Source: Orychophragmus violaceus
Lineage: Eukaryota; Streptophyta; Magnoliopsida; Brassicales; Brassicaceae
Direction: 5' to 3'
Assembly: GCA_030180135.1 (NCBI GenBank)
Contig: CM058238.1
Location: forward strand, 3,854,461-3,918,460
Length of the DNA: 64,000 nucleotides
The notes under the pieces are model-generated. The model ran no database searches, was not told the origin of the DNA, and saw nothing but the letters and a program-made list of their open reading frames with translations. Positions 1-11,083 of this stretch are shown piece after piece (within the stretch, counting starts at the first letter, position 1; each line of letters starts with the position of its first letter). The position numbers and the translations under genes are program-made.

Positions 1-1580
1 ACTCTCCTAGATCTAGACAAGCCTCAGACCTCTTATATGGCTAGGTCTAACGAGTGTGTCGCTTCAGTTTCCTCTATTTTCTCTGTAATCTCGTTTCTCT
101 TCAATGTTTTTGATTTCCGGTGTAAAACTTTGTTTCTCTAGCTTAGACCAAGCTTTTATATATATCTCCCCTTTGTCAAAAAGAGCCGTACCGAATCGAG
201 ATTTTTGGTTTTCGGTTGGTAATGTTGAACTGATCGGCATCTATGTAATATGAGTTTGGTACATGTTCATATGAACCAAACCAAAATAACTGTCCCAAAC
301 CGAATGGTGTGTATGAAACGTTATCCCTAAAACATATTCTGCAAGTGCACATAATTTTTGTCGTAGTAATTAGGGTTTCATTCCACATAGACTAAGTGAA
401 GAACAGATTCTAGATTCAAATTAAGCTAAGTAGAAAAGGTGTAAAAAGTAAAAGCGACATCGAAAACTAAAACAAATAACTAAATAAACTTGGTTGTAAA
501 ATGATGGAAAACAAGCGCTAGACTTACGGAAACTCATAGGAAATCCGAATTGAAATAGAAATATAATAGGGACCAATTCAAAACCATTATCGAACACAAA
601 TCCCAAAGATATAGAAAGCAAACTTCCGTTGCGAATTCTAACTATGCTTAATCAATCAAAAAACATATTCCTTTGCTGATTCTAATATTTAAACATGCAT
701 TCAATCAAGTCTGCTAAGATCATAGACAAAATTCCTTTGCGAAATTGCTCATCTCGATTCGTTCTAGTTATTTAACAACACTTTCGGTGCCTAGTTACTC
801 AACCTAAGTTCTTAGTTTGAGTTTATGACTCTAGAACAAGCATAGAGATCAATCTAGATGAAGAACCATAACATAAACCCTATTCTTCTTTGATTCCTAC
901 TAGCAAGTCATCAATTCCTTTGAAGTAACCCATAACCTAACTATAATACCACTCAGACATAGAGAGATTAAACACAAACATGTTTTGAATAGAATGCATC
1001 AAAGAATTTAAAAGAGAAACAAAATGGTTCAAATATCTTTATTCTCCCTAAACAATCTCTTTCTCTCAAAAATCTAGAATAAAATAATCTCCGAAACAAA
1101 ATACTCAAAATACCTAAAAATATTTTCCCTTTCGTGATCGTAGCAAATCGTTTATCTCCGATGATAATCATTTATGTATTCTTTCTATTTTGGGCCGATC
1201 TTAGTATGTGAATGAGCCGTTTGGAGAGTTGCTAAAACAATCTCCAACACTTAACGTTTTTAAATCAATACATAGAACACAATCTCGTCTTTACTTCAAT
1301 ATATTGCTTTAAAAGTTTTTGTTCAAGAAAACCAAAACTGATGTGTTTGATTTCTTATTTTTGTTGATAAAGGAATGGTGAAGATGAGGATTTGGTGTCT
1401 AAAAATGGTTTCATAATGGTAAGTTGATATTTAAGATGCCAAGAATTATTGGATCTGAAAAGCTCAAAGTCCAACGATACCTATCCGTGACTGCGAATTT
1501 TCAAATTCCTTTTGCCGTCTAGTTCCTAAAAGTGGGCTCTTTGGAGAACAAAGAAGCTTCAAACCCTATTTTTTTTTATG
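1..1580. other. Gene-free AT-rich stretch at window start
   Basis: I see no supportable coding region here; short open frames on the minus strand lack introns, conserved motifs or sensible composition. The minus strand between about 700 and 1000 has the low-complexity, mixed-codon look of plant LTR-retrotransposon leader or LTR DNA, but no terminal repeats, primer-binding site or polyprotein motif could be found inside the window. The left edge is cut by the window. Confidence 0.3.
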
Positions 1581-1624
1581 TTCGCTTAGATCTTTGATTT
1601 GGAGGTAAGTATTTTATTTTCTCT

Positions 1625-1909
1625 ACTCAAGTTTCTGTTGCGGCTTGCGGCTTCTCCATTCGAGTCGTACATGGCACAATATTGACTAAGTTTGACCGCG
1701 TGAAGGACGTGGCTAACCGTCGCATACTGGACAGCATGATTGGGTATACAATGAAAAAAGTAACCGTGAAAAATATTCTTATTGTCGCGGGAGATTCCGA
1801 CTTTGGATATGTGGTGGATACTTTTAAAGACAATGGGTACACCACCTTTTGGCCATGTACAAAGATTGTACAAAGATTCAAAACAAAAGAAGCTCCACTA
1901 AGTGTTTGA
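1625..1909 (+). pseudogene. NYN-domain (PIN-like RNase) gene remnant
   Basis: An open frame reads through about 95 codons and ends at a stop at 1907-1909. Its centre contains NILIVAGDSDFGYVV followed by a short predicted helix and FKDNGY, the typical C-terminal half of the NYN domain (the GD-x-DF acidic motif of MARF1/limkain-b1-like putative endonucleases, a family expanded in Arabidopsis). Upstream residues ILTKFDRVKDVANRR fit the preceding strand-helix of the fold. There is no in-frame ATG in a suitable position; the first part of the domain with the N-terminal Asp and everything after the domain are missing. I infer a truncated gene copy. Alternative: one exon of a multi-exon gene whose other exons lie outside the window. 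No expression evidence is visible. Confidence 0.55.
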
Positions 1910-2860
1910 TTGGTTGAAAATGAAAGTTAAAACAACAATAACATTCAAAAAACATATATAGTAATTGTTTGTAGTTTTCTTCGTTCTATTGCTGAAGTAT
2001 GTTAGAACTTTATAATCTGGTTTATTTGGTTTTGGAATTGTTTTGTTTTTTTACCTTGGATTTGATGCAAATGAGATAATCTTTGATGATGATGTATTAT
2101 GTCTTTGAAAAATTGGTCATTGTGAGAAGAGTTGGAGGATTGCATTACAAATATCTCGAAAAAGATGTTAAATTCAAGTAAATCAGTACAACAAGTTGAG
2201 CGAAATTACACAAAATTGTAGTATGCTCAAAGATTAGTACAAGAGAAGCTTTTGGATTTCAAATCTTACAATGATCCATATTTCTCTTAATACACAATGT
2301 CAATGAATATATAATAATATAGCTCCAAACAAGACATTAAAAATGTTATCAATAAAATGATTTGTTTTGGTGCTGATGTATTGATAATTTGACGATTTTA
2401 AGTCCATGTTTTCTATACAATTTTTGTCTGGTTCCATCATTTGTCACTATATTTATGCATATTTATAGCAGTTTAGACTTATTTTGCATTTAGAGTCCAA
2501 ATATTGCATTACATATGCTAGAAAGCTTGTTATAGTTTTAAAGAAAACGTGAGAAGCCCAATGGGCTCTTGATACATATCGAACATTTTCAACAACTAGC
2601 TAGGGAACCTTTTGGAGAAAAATATTTCGTAAATGGAGACAAAGCACGGTTCAGATAAAGGTGATAATACATACAAAAAGATAGAGAAACTAGTAACCAC
2701 CTCTAGTTCCCAAAACCTACCACAAAGTTTCGTTTAATACAATAATAACCCCAACTGTTTAGATTCTACCACTTTTCACCCCATCTACTCCTGGCTAAAA
2801 CAACAACAGTTAAATGAAACAAAAAAAGAGAAGCAAGTAGATTTTCATATCCTTCTAGTC
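1910..2860. other. AT-rich intergenic, nothing recognised
   Basis: No open frame with conserved features, no RNA gene and no clear transposon terminus was seen in this stretch. Confidence 0.4.
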
Positions 2861-2978
2861 AACTTTATGGGTTAGCCATAATCAAGAAGTTGAACATTAG
2901 CACAGTGAGAAAGAAGTTGTTTCTCTTAAAGATGATTAAAAACTAAAACTCCATCAAATCACATCACATGATTGATTT

Positions 2979-3278
2979 TTAATAAGACTGATTAGGCCAG
3001 AGGAAAAACTCAGCCGGATTTGGCGCCACAAGTCTCATTGACCCTTGAACGTTGGAGTTATTATTAGAGCCACTTGAATCAGAAGCCGGATAATGCTGGA
3101 AAAAGTTATGTTGATGATGGTAAAGAGCAGCTGATTCAAAAGAGATTCTGCATGAAATCATCTGAGATTGAACGGCTGAATTAGGGCAAAGAGCGAAGTT
3201 AATACTACTGTGATTGGGAGAGGACTGAAGCTGAAATGGTGGAGTTGATGATCTTGAGCTAATCTACGGGGTAATAAT
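2979..3278 (-). pseudogene. C-terminal fragment of an unrecognised protein
   Basis: On the minus strand an open frame ends at 2979 with residues MRLVAPNPAEFFLWPNQSY. Upstream in the same frame lie His-, Ser- and Asn-rich stretches (for example SSPNHSSINFALCPNS), a composition typical of the disordered tails of plant transcription factors. The frame is interrupted by a stop at about 3267, and no DNA-binding domain is present upstream before the Helitron at 3346. It therefore looks like the last exon of a gene whose 5' part is lost or displaced. I do not recognise the family and assign no function. Confidence 0.4.
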
Positions 3279-3345
3279 TAACTGATGATTATTCATCTAA
3301 TCATTAAGGATTTTCTGCAATAAAACAAACTTTTTCTTGAAAAAA

Positions 3346-4373
3346 TCTATACTATTAAAACAGGAAGGTTTGCCATGGTACATAAATGTTGTTCCCGGAA
3401 TTTGCCCTTGATATTATTAGGATTTGTAACCTTCATTAAGGGTAATTAGGGAATATAACATTATCTCTACAATTCATGTTTCCAAACAAGACAATTATTA
3501 AACATGTAGCCAAACAACCAAAATCTAATGGGTCTCACTTTCCTAATTAATTAAAATCAAAATAAAATAATTGATAAATATAATGAATAATTTATACATC
3601 AACTATTATATATAAATTAAGATTCTCTAATTTATGATTTAATTCAAAATATATTTATAATATATTTTAATATCTTTTTATTTTGTTTCAAATATATATA
3701 TATATACACATATTACGGTTGATGTTTTTACGATTGTACTTTTTAGCAGGTTTTTCCATCAAACTGAAAAATATTTAATTAATTAAACGGGTTGAAAAAT
3801 TAATTAGCCAATCTCGATTATAAATTTTCTATAAAAAAATTCGCATATAGTAAATAATTTCAGCTGATATATTTTAAAATTAATAAAATATTAAAATGAT
3901 TTCATACTTATATTATTCAAATATTTGAAGCGTCAAATTATGTTTTATGTTTGAATGAATTTTTTAACGGATAATTCCATAAAATTCGCAAATTATATAT
4001 ACGACTACAACATGTATTTTCTAAAATAATATTTTAGATAAATAAAATAACAATTAAACATATACCACATAACTTTTACAATAGTTGTTTTCACATATAT
4101 ATGATCTTACGATACAACACAGATTAAAATATATAATGCGAAATCGTTATTTTAATCTCTTAATCCTTACGATATATCTCTTCCAAATAACACATAATTC
4201 ATTTTAAAAAATAACTAAATTGCTAACTCAATGTTTATAATGTTGGTTAAACAATTATAATTAAAATTAGATTACATAATTAAAAATCTAAACTACTATT
4301 AGCAAAATGAATAAAAAGTAAAATTTGTAAAGAAAATTAAACCCGCACTTTCTAAGTGCGGGTCAAAATCTAG
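3346..4373 (+). mobile_element. Non-autonomous Helitron, complete
   Basis: The element starts with TCTATACTATTAAAAC directly after a host A and ends with a GC hairpin (ACCCGCACTT-loop-AAGTGCGGGT, 4341-4363), then CAAAATCTAG followed by a host T. A 5' TC, a 3' hairpin about 7-10 bases before CTRR and A/T flanks without target duplication are the defining Helitron marks. It has no coding capacity and resembles the AtREP-type non-autonomous Helitrons of Brassicaceae. The body is homologous to the elements at 9802-10890 and 59401-60454 in opposite orientation (shared start GGAAGGTTTGCCATGGTACA, about 3364-3383). Confidence 0.9.
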
Positions 4374-4439
4374 TATAAGTTAATCCATCACCCACCAGTC
4401 AAATCGTAATGTAAAGAGATTTTTGAATAAATATGAATA

Positions 4440-4965
4440 ATATAAAGCAAACTAAACATCTACACGTACGATAGTCATAAATAAAACTGGAAAGCAATTG
4501 GAATCATCAGCTCCAGTCCATTTATCGACAATCAACATGCTGCCGATGAACATTTTAATCATAAAAACTAGTTAATATATATGATATGATTTTTGTTTCA
4601 AATTTAGTTATATACTAATCTCCGAAATATATGTATTTGACGTACCATGTAGACAAGGAGTTGACATCAATTTTTGTATCCTTGAGATTTCCAGTCATCA
4701 GAATTAAAATCTTATAATACCAATTCTGCAAGCTGTCTCGATTCAAAGTCTACCGTAAGAAGTTGTTTTCCGATTGTAAATGGAACAATGCGACACCGGT
4801 GGCCTTTTACGAGTAATAAGATGAAGACATAGAGCCACCATGAAACGTTCAGTAGCCATGGTCCCTATGACTCCAAATTTAAGAACGTACACAAAAAGCC
4901 AGCACACGAATATGTGAACTACAAGTGCCACTCCAGGTGATATTGCAATACCTGGTGGTATTGTA
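4440..4965 (-). pseudogene. MATE efflux transporter pseudogene (AT5G10420-like)
   Basis: Minus-strand pieces give VHIFVCWLFVYVLKFGVIGT then, after a shift of reading frame close to 4855, NVSWWLYVFILLLVKG, and farther on LQNWYYKILILMTGNLKD. These match consecutive transmembrane segments of plant MATE (multi-antimicrobial extrusion, DTX) transporters, which export secondary metabolites or organic acids. The shift coincides with loss of about two bases just after the GTMAT codons (before 4855). The usual segment between the VNVSWW helix and ENWYY is largely replaced, and the N-terminal half and C-terminal third are absent or unrecognisable. Position next to AGP4 agrees with AT5G10420 in A. thaliana (recalled, not searched). 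Identity as MATE is firm; the full extent of the pseudogene is approximate. Confidence 0.75.
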
Positions 4966-5082
4966 AGCGAATATTAACCAAACACCATTTAGCAAGAATA
5001 GTATCAAGAACATATTCAGTCATTAGAACTCGGAGGATACCTTGTTTTATATGCTATATCTTTGACTTTGATCAACAATACC

Positions 5083-5371
5083 CAGAGCAGGTTGAGCCAA
5101 TTTTTTTGATGTTTTTGAATGGGGCCCCCATTCTATAAAGGCCCCCATTTTTTACAAATATGTATATATATACATATATAATATTAAATGTATAACAAAA
5201 ATTACTACAAAATATAAAATAAAAATTGTCAAAAATGTAAAATACAAAAAAAAAGTTGATAGAAAAATAGAAGTTTTGGTGATAGGATGATCTTAAAATT
5301 ATTATATATTAAAATATTATGATTTTGTATTTCTTATGAATAGGGCCCCCAAAATCTCAACTCCGGCTCTG
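5083..5371. mobile_element. hAT-type MITE with 8-bp target duplication
   Basis: A 289-bp element begins CAGAGCAGGTTGAG and ends in the inverse complement of CAGAGCCGGAGTTGAG. It is flanked by identical ACAATACC (5075-5082 and 5372-5379). Imperfect terminal inverted repeats starting CAGAGC, an 8-bp duplication and subterminal GGGGCCCCC blocks are typical of hAT MITEs. No coding potential. The host sequence TACCTTGTTTTATATGC also occurs on both sides (about 5039 and 5377), so the element sits inside a small older duplication. Confidence 0.88.
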
Positions 5372-5399
5372 ACAATACCTTGTTTTATATGCCAGTAAC

Positions 5400-5918
5400 T
5401 ATGTACCTATACACACTGGCTGTTGTCACGGATCTAACAACTCCATTTTTTAATCTTGATCTTATTCGTCATGTAATTAATAATTTAATATTTAAATTGT
5501 GCAAAATGAAGAAACATGAAAGGAGACACGAACATGCATTTTTCTCACCAAATCAAAAGGCATTGCTTAGGTTTCGGTTTACAAACTCCGAACCGGATAC
5601 TATATATATACCGATTAACTTTTTTGGGACTTTTGTAACATGCATGATCAAACCTGTATAAGAGTTTGATTAAAAGAACAAATAATGAAATTATTTTATT
5701 AATCTACCATTGGATTTACATAAACAAATTCCACGCGTCAATATTTCACTAGTTCACAACTTTCTCCGTTCCGACACAAGTGAACATAATAAAAATTTAA
5801 ACGATCAAGTAGCGAAATACGAAAATAAATGAAATTCTCAACACCAAGGATTTGAAATAATTGGGGTAAATAAAAATAAAAAATTGAATATTAAAAAGAA
5901 ACAAAGATAGTAAAGATC
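5400..5918. other. Intergenic, 3' side of AGP4
   Basis: AT-rich DNA downstream of AGP4; no supported gene. The open frame reaching 5661 lacks an ATG start in context, similarity and codon bias. Confidence 0.4.
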
Positions 5919-6338
5919 TCAAGCCAAAACGACGGTGTACATAATGGCGGCAAAGGCGGTTCCAGCGATGAAAGCCTTGTTGGAGAAAGCGGCACTTGGG
6001 GCAGGCGCTTCTTCTGAAGGTCCTGGAGCAAGTCCACTTGGGCTCAAGGCTGGACCTTCTGGCGCTGGTGGAGAGGCAGCGGGAACATCAGATGGAGAAG
6101 GAGCAACTGATGGTGGAGTAGTGGCAGGGGCTGGTGTCGCGGCCGGTGGTGGAGTAGTGGTAGGCGCTGGGGTTGCGGCGGGTGGTGGGGTGGCCACTGG
6201 TGGAGGAGTGGCAACAGGAGGAGGAGTAGCGACGGGAGGAGGAGGAGTGGCGGTCGGTGTAGGAGCCGGGGCTTGAGCGAGTGCTGACGTAGCGAAGAGA
6301 GCCATTATCAAGAAAACTTGGACCATTTTTGAACCCAT
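5919..6338 (-). CDS. AGP4: Classical arabinogalactan protein
   Basis: Single-exon gene of 139 codons. It encodes a classical arabinogalactan protein: a secreted proteoglycan backbone whose Pro residues are hydroxylated and O-glycosylated with type II arabinogalactans. Residues 1-21 (MGSKMVQVFLIMALFATSALA) form a signal peptide, and mature protein starts at Gln22. Residues about 24-105 are Pro/Ala/Thr/Ser only, with repeated (V/A)ATPPP units and AP/TP/SP glycomodules. The C-terminal hydrophobic segment AFIAGTAFAAIMYTVVLA after small residues fits a GPI-anchor signal, so the product should sit on the outer plasma membrane. Length and order match AGP4 (AT5G10430), whose duplicate is AGP7. A pyrimidine-rich CT run (6384-6412) lies in the presumed 5' leader. 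Possible odd feature: repeat number varies easily in such genes, so exact copy number may be assembly-sensitive. Confidence 0.95.
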   Translation of the reverse strand: MGSKMVQVFLIMALFATSALAQAPAPTPTATPPPPVATPPPVATPPPVATPPPAATPAPTTTPPPAATPAPATTPPSVAPSPSDVPAASPPAPEGPALSPSGLAPGPSEEAPAPSAAFSNKAFIAGTAFAAIMYTVVLA

Positions 6339-6479
6339 CTCTCTCTTCTTGTCTCTGAAAAAAATGCTTCTTCTTTTGGTTTTTAGAGAGAGAGAAAGAG
6401 AGAGAGAGAGATTATGCGTTCAGAGAGAGTTGTGAAGTGTAAGGAAAATGGACGAGACGTATAAAAAGGGGGAAAATTA

Positions 6480-8480
6480 AGAATTGTTTCGATTAATTAA
6501 AAACCGAGATTCCTAATTTTTTTAATATAATTAAAAATAAAATTTGCAGACTAACATGCAAGCGCATAATTGGAACATGGGGGGTTGCTTATCTACATAT
6601 ACTCTCCGAGGCCGGAGCATTAATGTTTTAATTTTTTTTTTAACAGAGCTAAATGTAATTAGGAGATGATTAAAATACATATATTGATGACAAGTTTTTA
6701 TATGGTAAACTGATTTATATATGGAAGGTGAATATTAAACATATTAGTTGGATGAAGTCTCTTGAGATCTAACTATATTAACTTTGCTTAGTATACAATC
6801 CACAAACCATGGATTTAACGTTATAGGAAAGGTTAATTATGGTTAGGTGAATAAACTTTTGACGTATTGAGCTGTGATTGGATGATGAGTATAATTGGAG
6901 AGAGAATCCAAAATTTGTAATGATATGATTTTCAAAGATTACTATTATGTTAGGCCAACTAAGTTTTTGACGTGGCAAATGTGAGGAGACAGCTAACATG
7001 TTTAGTTCAAGAATCAAGGAGTTGCAACTTCGCATGTCTTTCTGTCTACTTGATCCACCGGTTTATTTTAGTTTTATATTAATACAGTTTTTTATAATTA
7101 ATACAGTAAACGACCCCTTTTTAATATTATGTATTTTTATACTATAAGTTGTCCTAGTAAAGAATTATGAAATAATAATCATTTTTGATAATTTATGAAA
7201 TAATAATCATGAACCCCATGTGTCTGACCTGATAAATCATTTGCTTAGTTTTGTGAATATTATTGGTGGTGTTACCGTTGGACATTGCTAAGATACCCGT
7301 TGGAAATAGCTGTCAGTAAATTTATTTAAATAAGTTTTTATAAATAATAGTATAAGGTAGCAATAGGAAAAAAATGTATAGAAAGAAGACTTCGGATAGT
7401 CTTTACAGGCTACTTTGACAGTGATAAAGAAGGTGGTAAAGTGCCATTTTTTAGTTTTTCTTTGGTTCTATTAGATCATATAGATAGTTGGCTATTTACT
7501 GTCATTTGATGTGTAAACCTAAGTAGCACGGAAGCTTGGCCAGATGATCACTTCTCTCTTCAAAATTAGAGTCGGAATCGGAATCTTGTGGAAGCTTTCG
7601 AAATCTCTCTTCCAAAACGCTTTTAAATTTTTTTTTAAAAAAATGCATTGGAAGCTTACACTTCCATTTTGAAATCCTGAAATCGTAAACAAAGAAGAAA
7701 TATAGAGTAATATTTTTTTTTAACGGATGTCCCCGAAGGGACATAGAGTAATATTTATATGTATTTTATTTTATTAAAAAATAAAATTTGATATTTGTGC
7801 ATAATAAATTTTATTCTTTTACTTACAAAGAATTTTATTTATATAGACTATAATAATTATTTATAAATTACTAGAAGTGATTAATTTAATTAGTTAGACA
7901 ATATTATATTTGAAAATTTAAAATTTATTTAGTTATTTTTACAATATATTTTAAGCTCGTCATATTTGATATAGTTAACTAAGAATGAATACAATATTTT
8001 GATATTTAATTTTAAATCATATAAGTTTTAATTATAGGTTATGTTATATATATACGCTTCCAAAACGTATCCGCTTCCTATATATTTCTAAAAAGTAGTT
8101 TCTGCGTTTTTATACGATTCCGTTTCCGCGTATCCGCCTCCGATTCCATATAACGTAGGTATAAACGAAACTACCATCCATTAGTGTATTACATAAGATC
8201 TAAATAAGCTAAAATGTTAACATACCAAAATAGTAATTTCGGTCATTTAACCAATTTATTGTTTGGTCAGTTTATATAAGCACTAGTTTTCTTTTATCAT
8301 ACCAGTTTGATTATGAGCTAATAAATCATGTCAATAAAGAAGATAAATAATCAACGGATGTTTAGTGATTAGTGAGTGAATGAGTTTGATCATTAATCAA
8401 CAATAATCATAAAGAATGTACAATTTATCTGTTTAATTTATGTACTACAAGAAAGTAATACACCAATCCCTAATCTTCAA
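6480..8480. other. Intergenic AGP4 promoter side, no gene
   Basis: Upstream region of AGP4 followed by AT-rich DNA. At 7560-7620 and 8046-8150 there are related GC-richer blocks (clusters of TCCGATTCCG-like words and CTTCCAAAACG) in partial inverted arrangement, suggesting decayed transposon ends. Termini could not be defined. Confidence 0.35.
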
Positions 8481-8482
8481 TA

Positions 8483-8853
8483 ACACGATGATGGGGTTCG
8501 ACTGATCAAGTGAAAATAGAAGATCAAGAGCAAAACAAATTATATTATGGAAATGGGTTTCGACTGATCAGAAGAGAAATAAATATATTCAAAATGGGCT
8601 CAATTGTAAGCCCATTATGATGATACGAGCCACTTTTTTTAAAAGGTCTTGCTTGTAGAAGAAAGTCAACTCTCGCTTAACCGAGTCGGTTTGTTTCCCG
8701 CTATAATATTTGGCGGGAAGCAAATAGAAGCCAAATAATTAACAGCCTTATATATCTCAACATTTTTTTTCTGTTCTGAAACCATTATATATCTCATAAT
8801 TCCAAAGAGAAATAACATATTTTCACGTTTATTTATCTTTAATTAATTCTGCA
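8483..8853 (+). repeat. Segmental duplication copy A (left part)
   Basis: Starts at AACACGATGATGGGGTTCGA and is nearly identical to copy B (11061-11083 plus 12742-13134). The right part of copy A is 10891-10932. The two Helitrons at 8854-10890 interrupt it exactly between GCA and the T-run, which is uninterrupted in copy B (13091-13099). Confidence 0.9.
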
Positions 8854-9801
8854 CTAGATTTTGACCCGCGTTTTCTGAACGCGGGTATATCTTTCTTTAC
8901 AATTTTAAAATTTTAACTATTTTGTTGTTAGTAATTTTTTATTTATTTATGCAATATAATTTTATTTATAATTGTTTAACCCATATTATAAAACGTGAGT
9001 TAATAATTTAGGTTTAAAAAATAAATTTTGTATTATTTGGGAGGAGATATCGTAAAGATAAAGAGATTAAAATAACGATTCACATTATAAGTTCTAATAT
9101 GAGTTGTATCATATAAAAATATATATATATATTCATATTTAGCTTTAAATTTTTTATTTTATAGATTAAAGTTTAATTAATAATAAGTTGTATATTTTTA
9201 TAGTATTCAAATTATAAAAGGTATAAAACAACCCGCTAAAAAATTGTTTTAGTATAATTATTAATTAACCCGACAAAATTTTATTATGTTACATTTATTG
9301 TAATAGAAAAAATATAATATAATAGATTATGTTAAATATATCGAATATCAATAATATTATTTAGTTTAAATTATTATTTTAATATTATACTACTTTCTTA
9401 TTTTAATAATAATTTATTAATTTTAATGATTATATAATTTATAAAATAATTATGTATTAAATTATATAATTATATGTACCAATTGATTTAGTAACTTAGT
9501 TATGCTTGATTTTATTTTTTTAAGTTAAATTTTAGTTAAGAATAATTTATAATATTTATTTTAATATTAATTTCGAAATTAATTATTATTTTATTAAATT
9601 TTTGAAAAAGATTTTCGTTAGATATGATTAGGATAAAAAAAGGAAAACAAAGGATATTATAAGATATTATGAATAAATCAAATATAAATTGTTTTACAGT
9701 TTTACCTTTAATGAAGGTTACAAATCCTAATAAAATTAAGGGCAAATTTCGGAAATAACATTTATGTACCATGGCAAACCTTCCTGTTTTAATAGAATAG
9801 A
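8854..9801 (-). mobile_element. Non-autonomous Helitron
   Basis: On the minus strand the element starts TCTATTCTATTAAAACAGG (at 9801) and ends with a CCCGCGTTTTCTGAACGCGGG hairpin-like block then CAAAATCTAG (8854). Its 5' terminus abuts the 3' CTAG of the next Helitron. Internal sequence from about 9370 to 9790 is closely related to 39240-39666 in the PAS2 intron. No coding capacity. Confidence 0.85.
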
Positions 9802-10469
9802 CTAGATTTTGACCCGCACTTCTAAGTGCGGGTATAATTTTTTTTACAAATTTTACTTTTTATTTATTTTGTTAATAGTAGTTTAGATTTTTAATTATGT
9901 AATCTAATTTTGATTATAATTGTTTAACCAACATTATAAACAGTGAGTTATCAATTTAGTTTTTTTAAATGAATTATGTGTTATTTGGAGGAGATATATC
10001 GTAAGGATTAAGAGATTAAAATAACGATTTCACATTATATATTTTAATCTGTGTTGTATCGTAAGATCATAGTTTGGAAAAAAATATATATGTGAAAACA
10101 ACTATTGTAAAAGTTATGTGATATATGTTTAATTGTTATTTTATTTATCTAAAATATTATTTTATAAAATACATGTTGTAGTCGTATATATAATTTGCAA
10201 ATTTGATGGAACTATCCGTTAAAAACTTCATTCAAACATAAAGCATAATTTGACGCTTCAAATATTTGAATAATATAAGTATGAAATCATTTTAATATTT
10301 TATTAATTTTAAAATATATCAACTGAAATTATTTACTATATGCGAATTTTTTTTAGAAAATTTATAATCGAGATTGGCTAATTAATTTTTCAACCCGTTT
10401 AATTAATTAAATATTTTTCAGTTTGATGGAAAAACCTGCTAAAAAGTACAATCGTAAAAACATCAATCG

Positions 10470-10534
<65 letters not shown>

Positions 10535-10890
10535 AAACAAAATAAAGAGATATTAAAATATATTATAAATATATTTTGAATTAAATCATAAATTAGAGAA
10601 TCTTAATTTATATATAATAGTTGATGTATAAATTATTAATTATATTTATCAATTAATTTGTTTTGATTTTATATAATTAGAAAAGTGGGACCCATTAGAT
10701 TTTGGTTGTTTGGTTACATGTTTAATAATTGTCTTGTTTGGAAACATAGATTGTAGAGATAATAAATCAAATATAAATTGTTTTACAGTTTTACCCTTAA
10801 TAAAGGTTACAAATCCTAATAATATCAAGGGCAAATTTCGAGAACAACATTTATGTACCATGGCAAACCTTCCTGTTTTAATAGATTAGA
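9802..10890 (-). mobile_element. Non-autonomous Helitron, tandem neighbour
   Basis: Minus strand: starts TCTAATCTATTAAAACAGG (10890) after host A and ends at CTAG (9802) behind a CCCGCACTTCTAAGTGCGGG hairpin. The following T belongs to the next Helitron, so this one inserted at the A/T junction formed by that element's 5' end, or the two moved as a unit. The body matches 3346-4373 and 59401-60454, and contains a long (TA)n run. Confidence 0.88.
10471..10531. repeat. (TA)n microsatellite inside Helitron
   Basis: About 30 TA units. The same site is shorter in the sister Helitrons (about 3693-3705, 59683-59717), so length has varied after the copies separated. Confidence 0.9.
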
Positions 10891-11083
10891 TTTTTTTGTT
10901 TATTCAATCAAAATTTCAATTACGATATTTAATTGAAGGATCAAGTTCCAATAAACTTAATCAAAATTTCAATTACGATATTTATCTTGTTGTAAACACC
11001 TTCATATTGGACTATCTGGTTTACGGGTTTGGTTTGGTATGATTCACAATCTTGTTGTAAACACGATGATGGGGTTCGACTGA
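10891..11083. repeat. Duplication junction and filler DNA
   Basis: Contains the end of copy A (10891-10932), then a short patch repeated from elsewhere: AGTTCCAATAAACTTAATCA also occurs at about 11701, and AATTTCAATTACGATATTTA occurs three times (about 10912, 10966, 13113). The start of copy B (AACACGATGATGGGG) follows at about 11061. Confidence 0.7.

Noticed and set aside
5935..6276. Plus-strand Gly/Ala/Val-rich open frame
   Set aside because: Exact antisense of the Pro-rich AGP4 coding repeat; the frame is open only because of the biased codons.
7502..7744. 80-codon minus-strand frame
   Set aside because: AT-rich, no motif, overlaps decayed repeat blocks.
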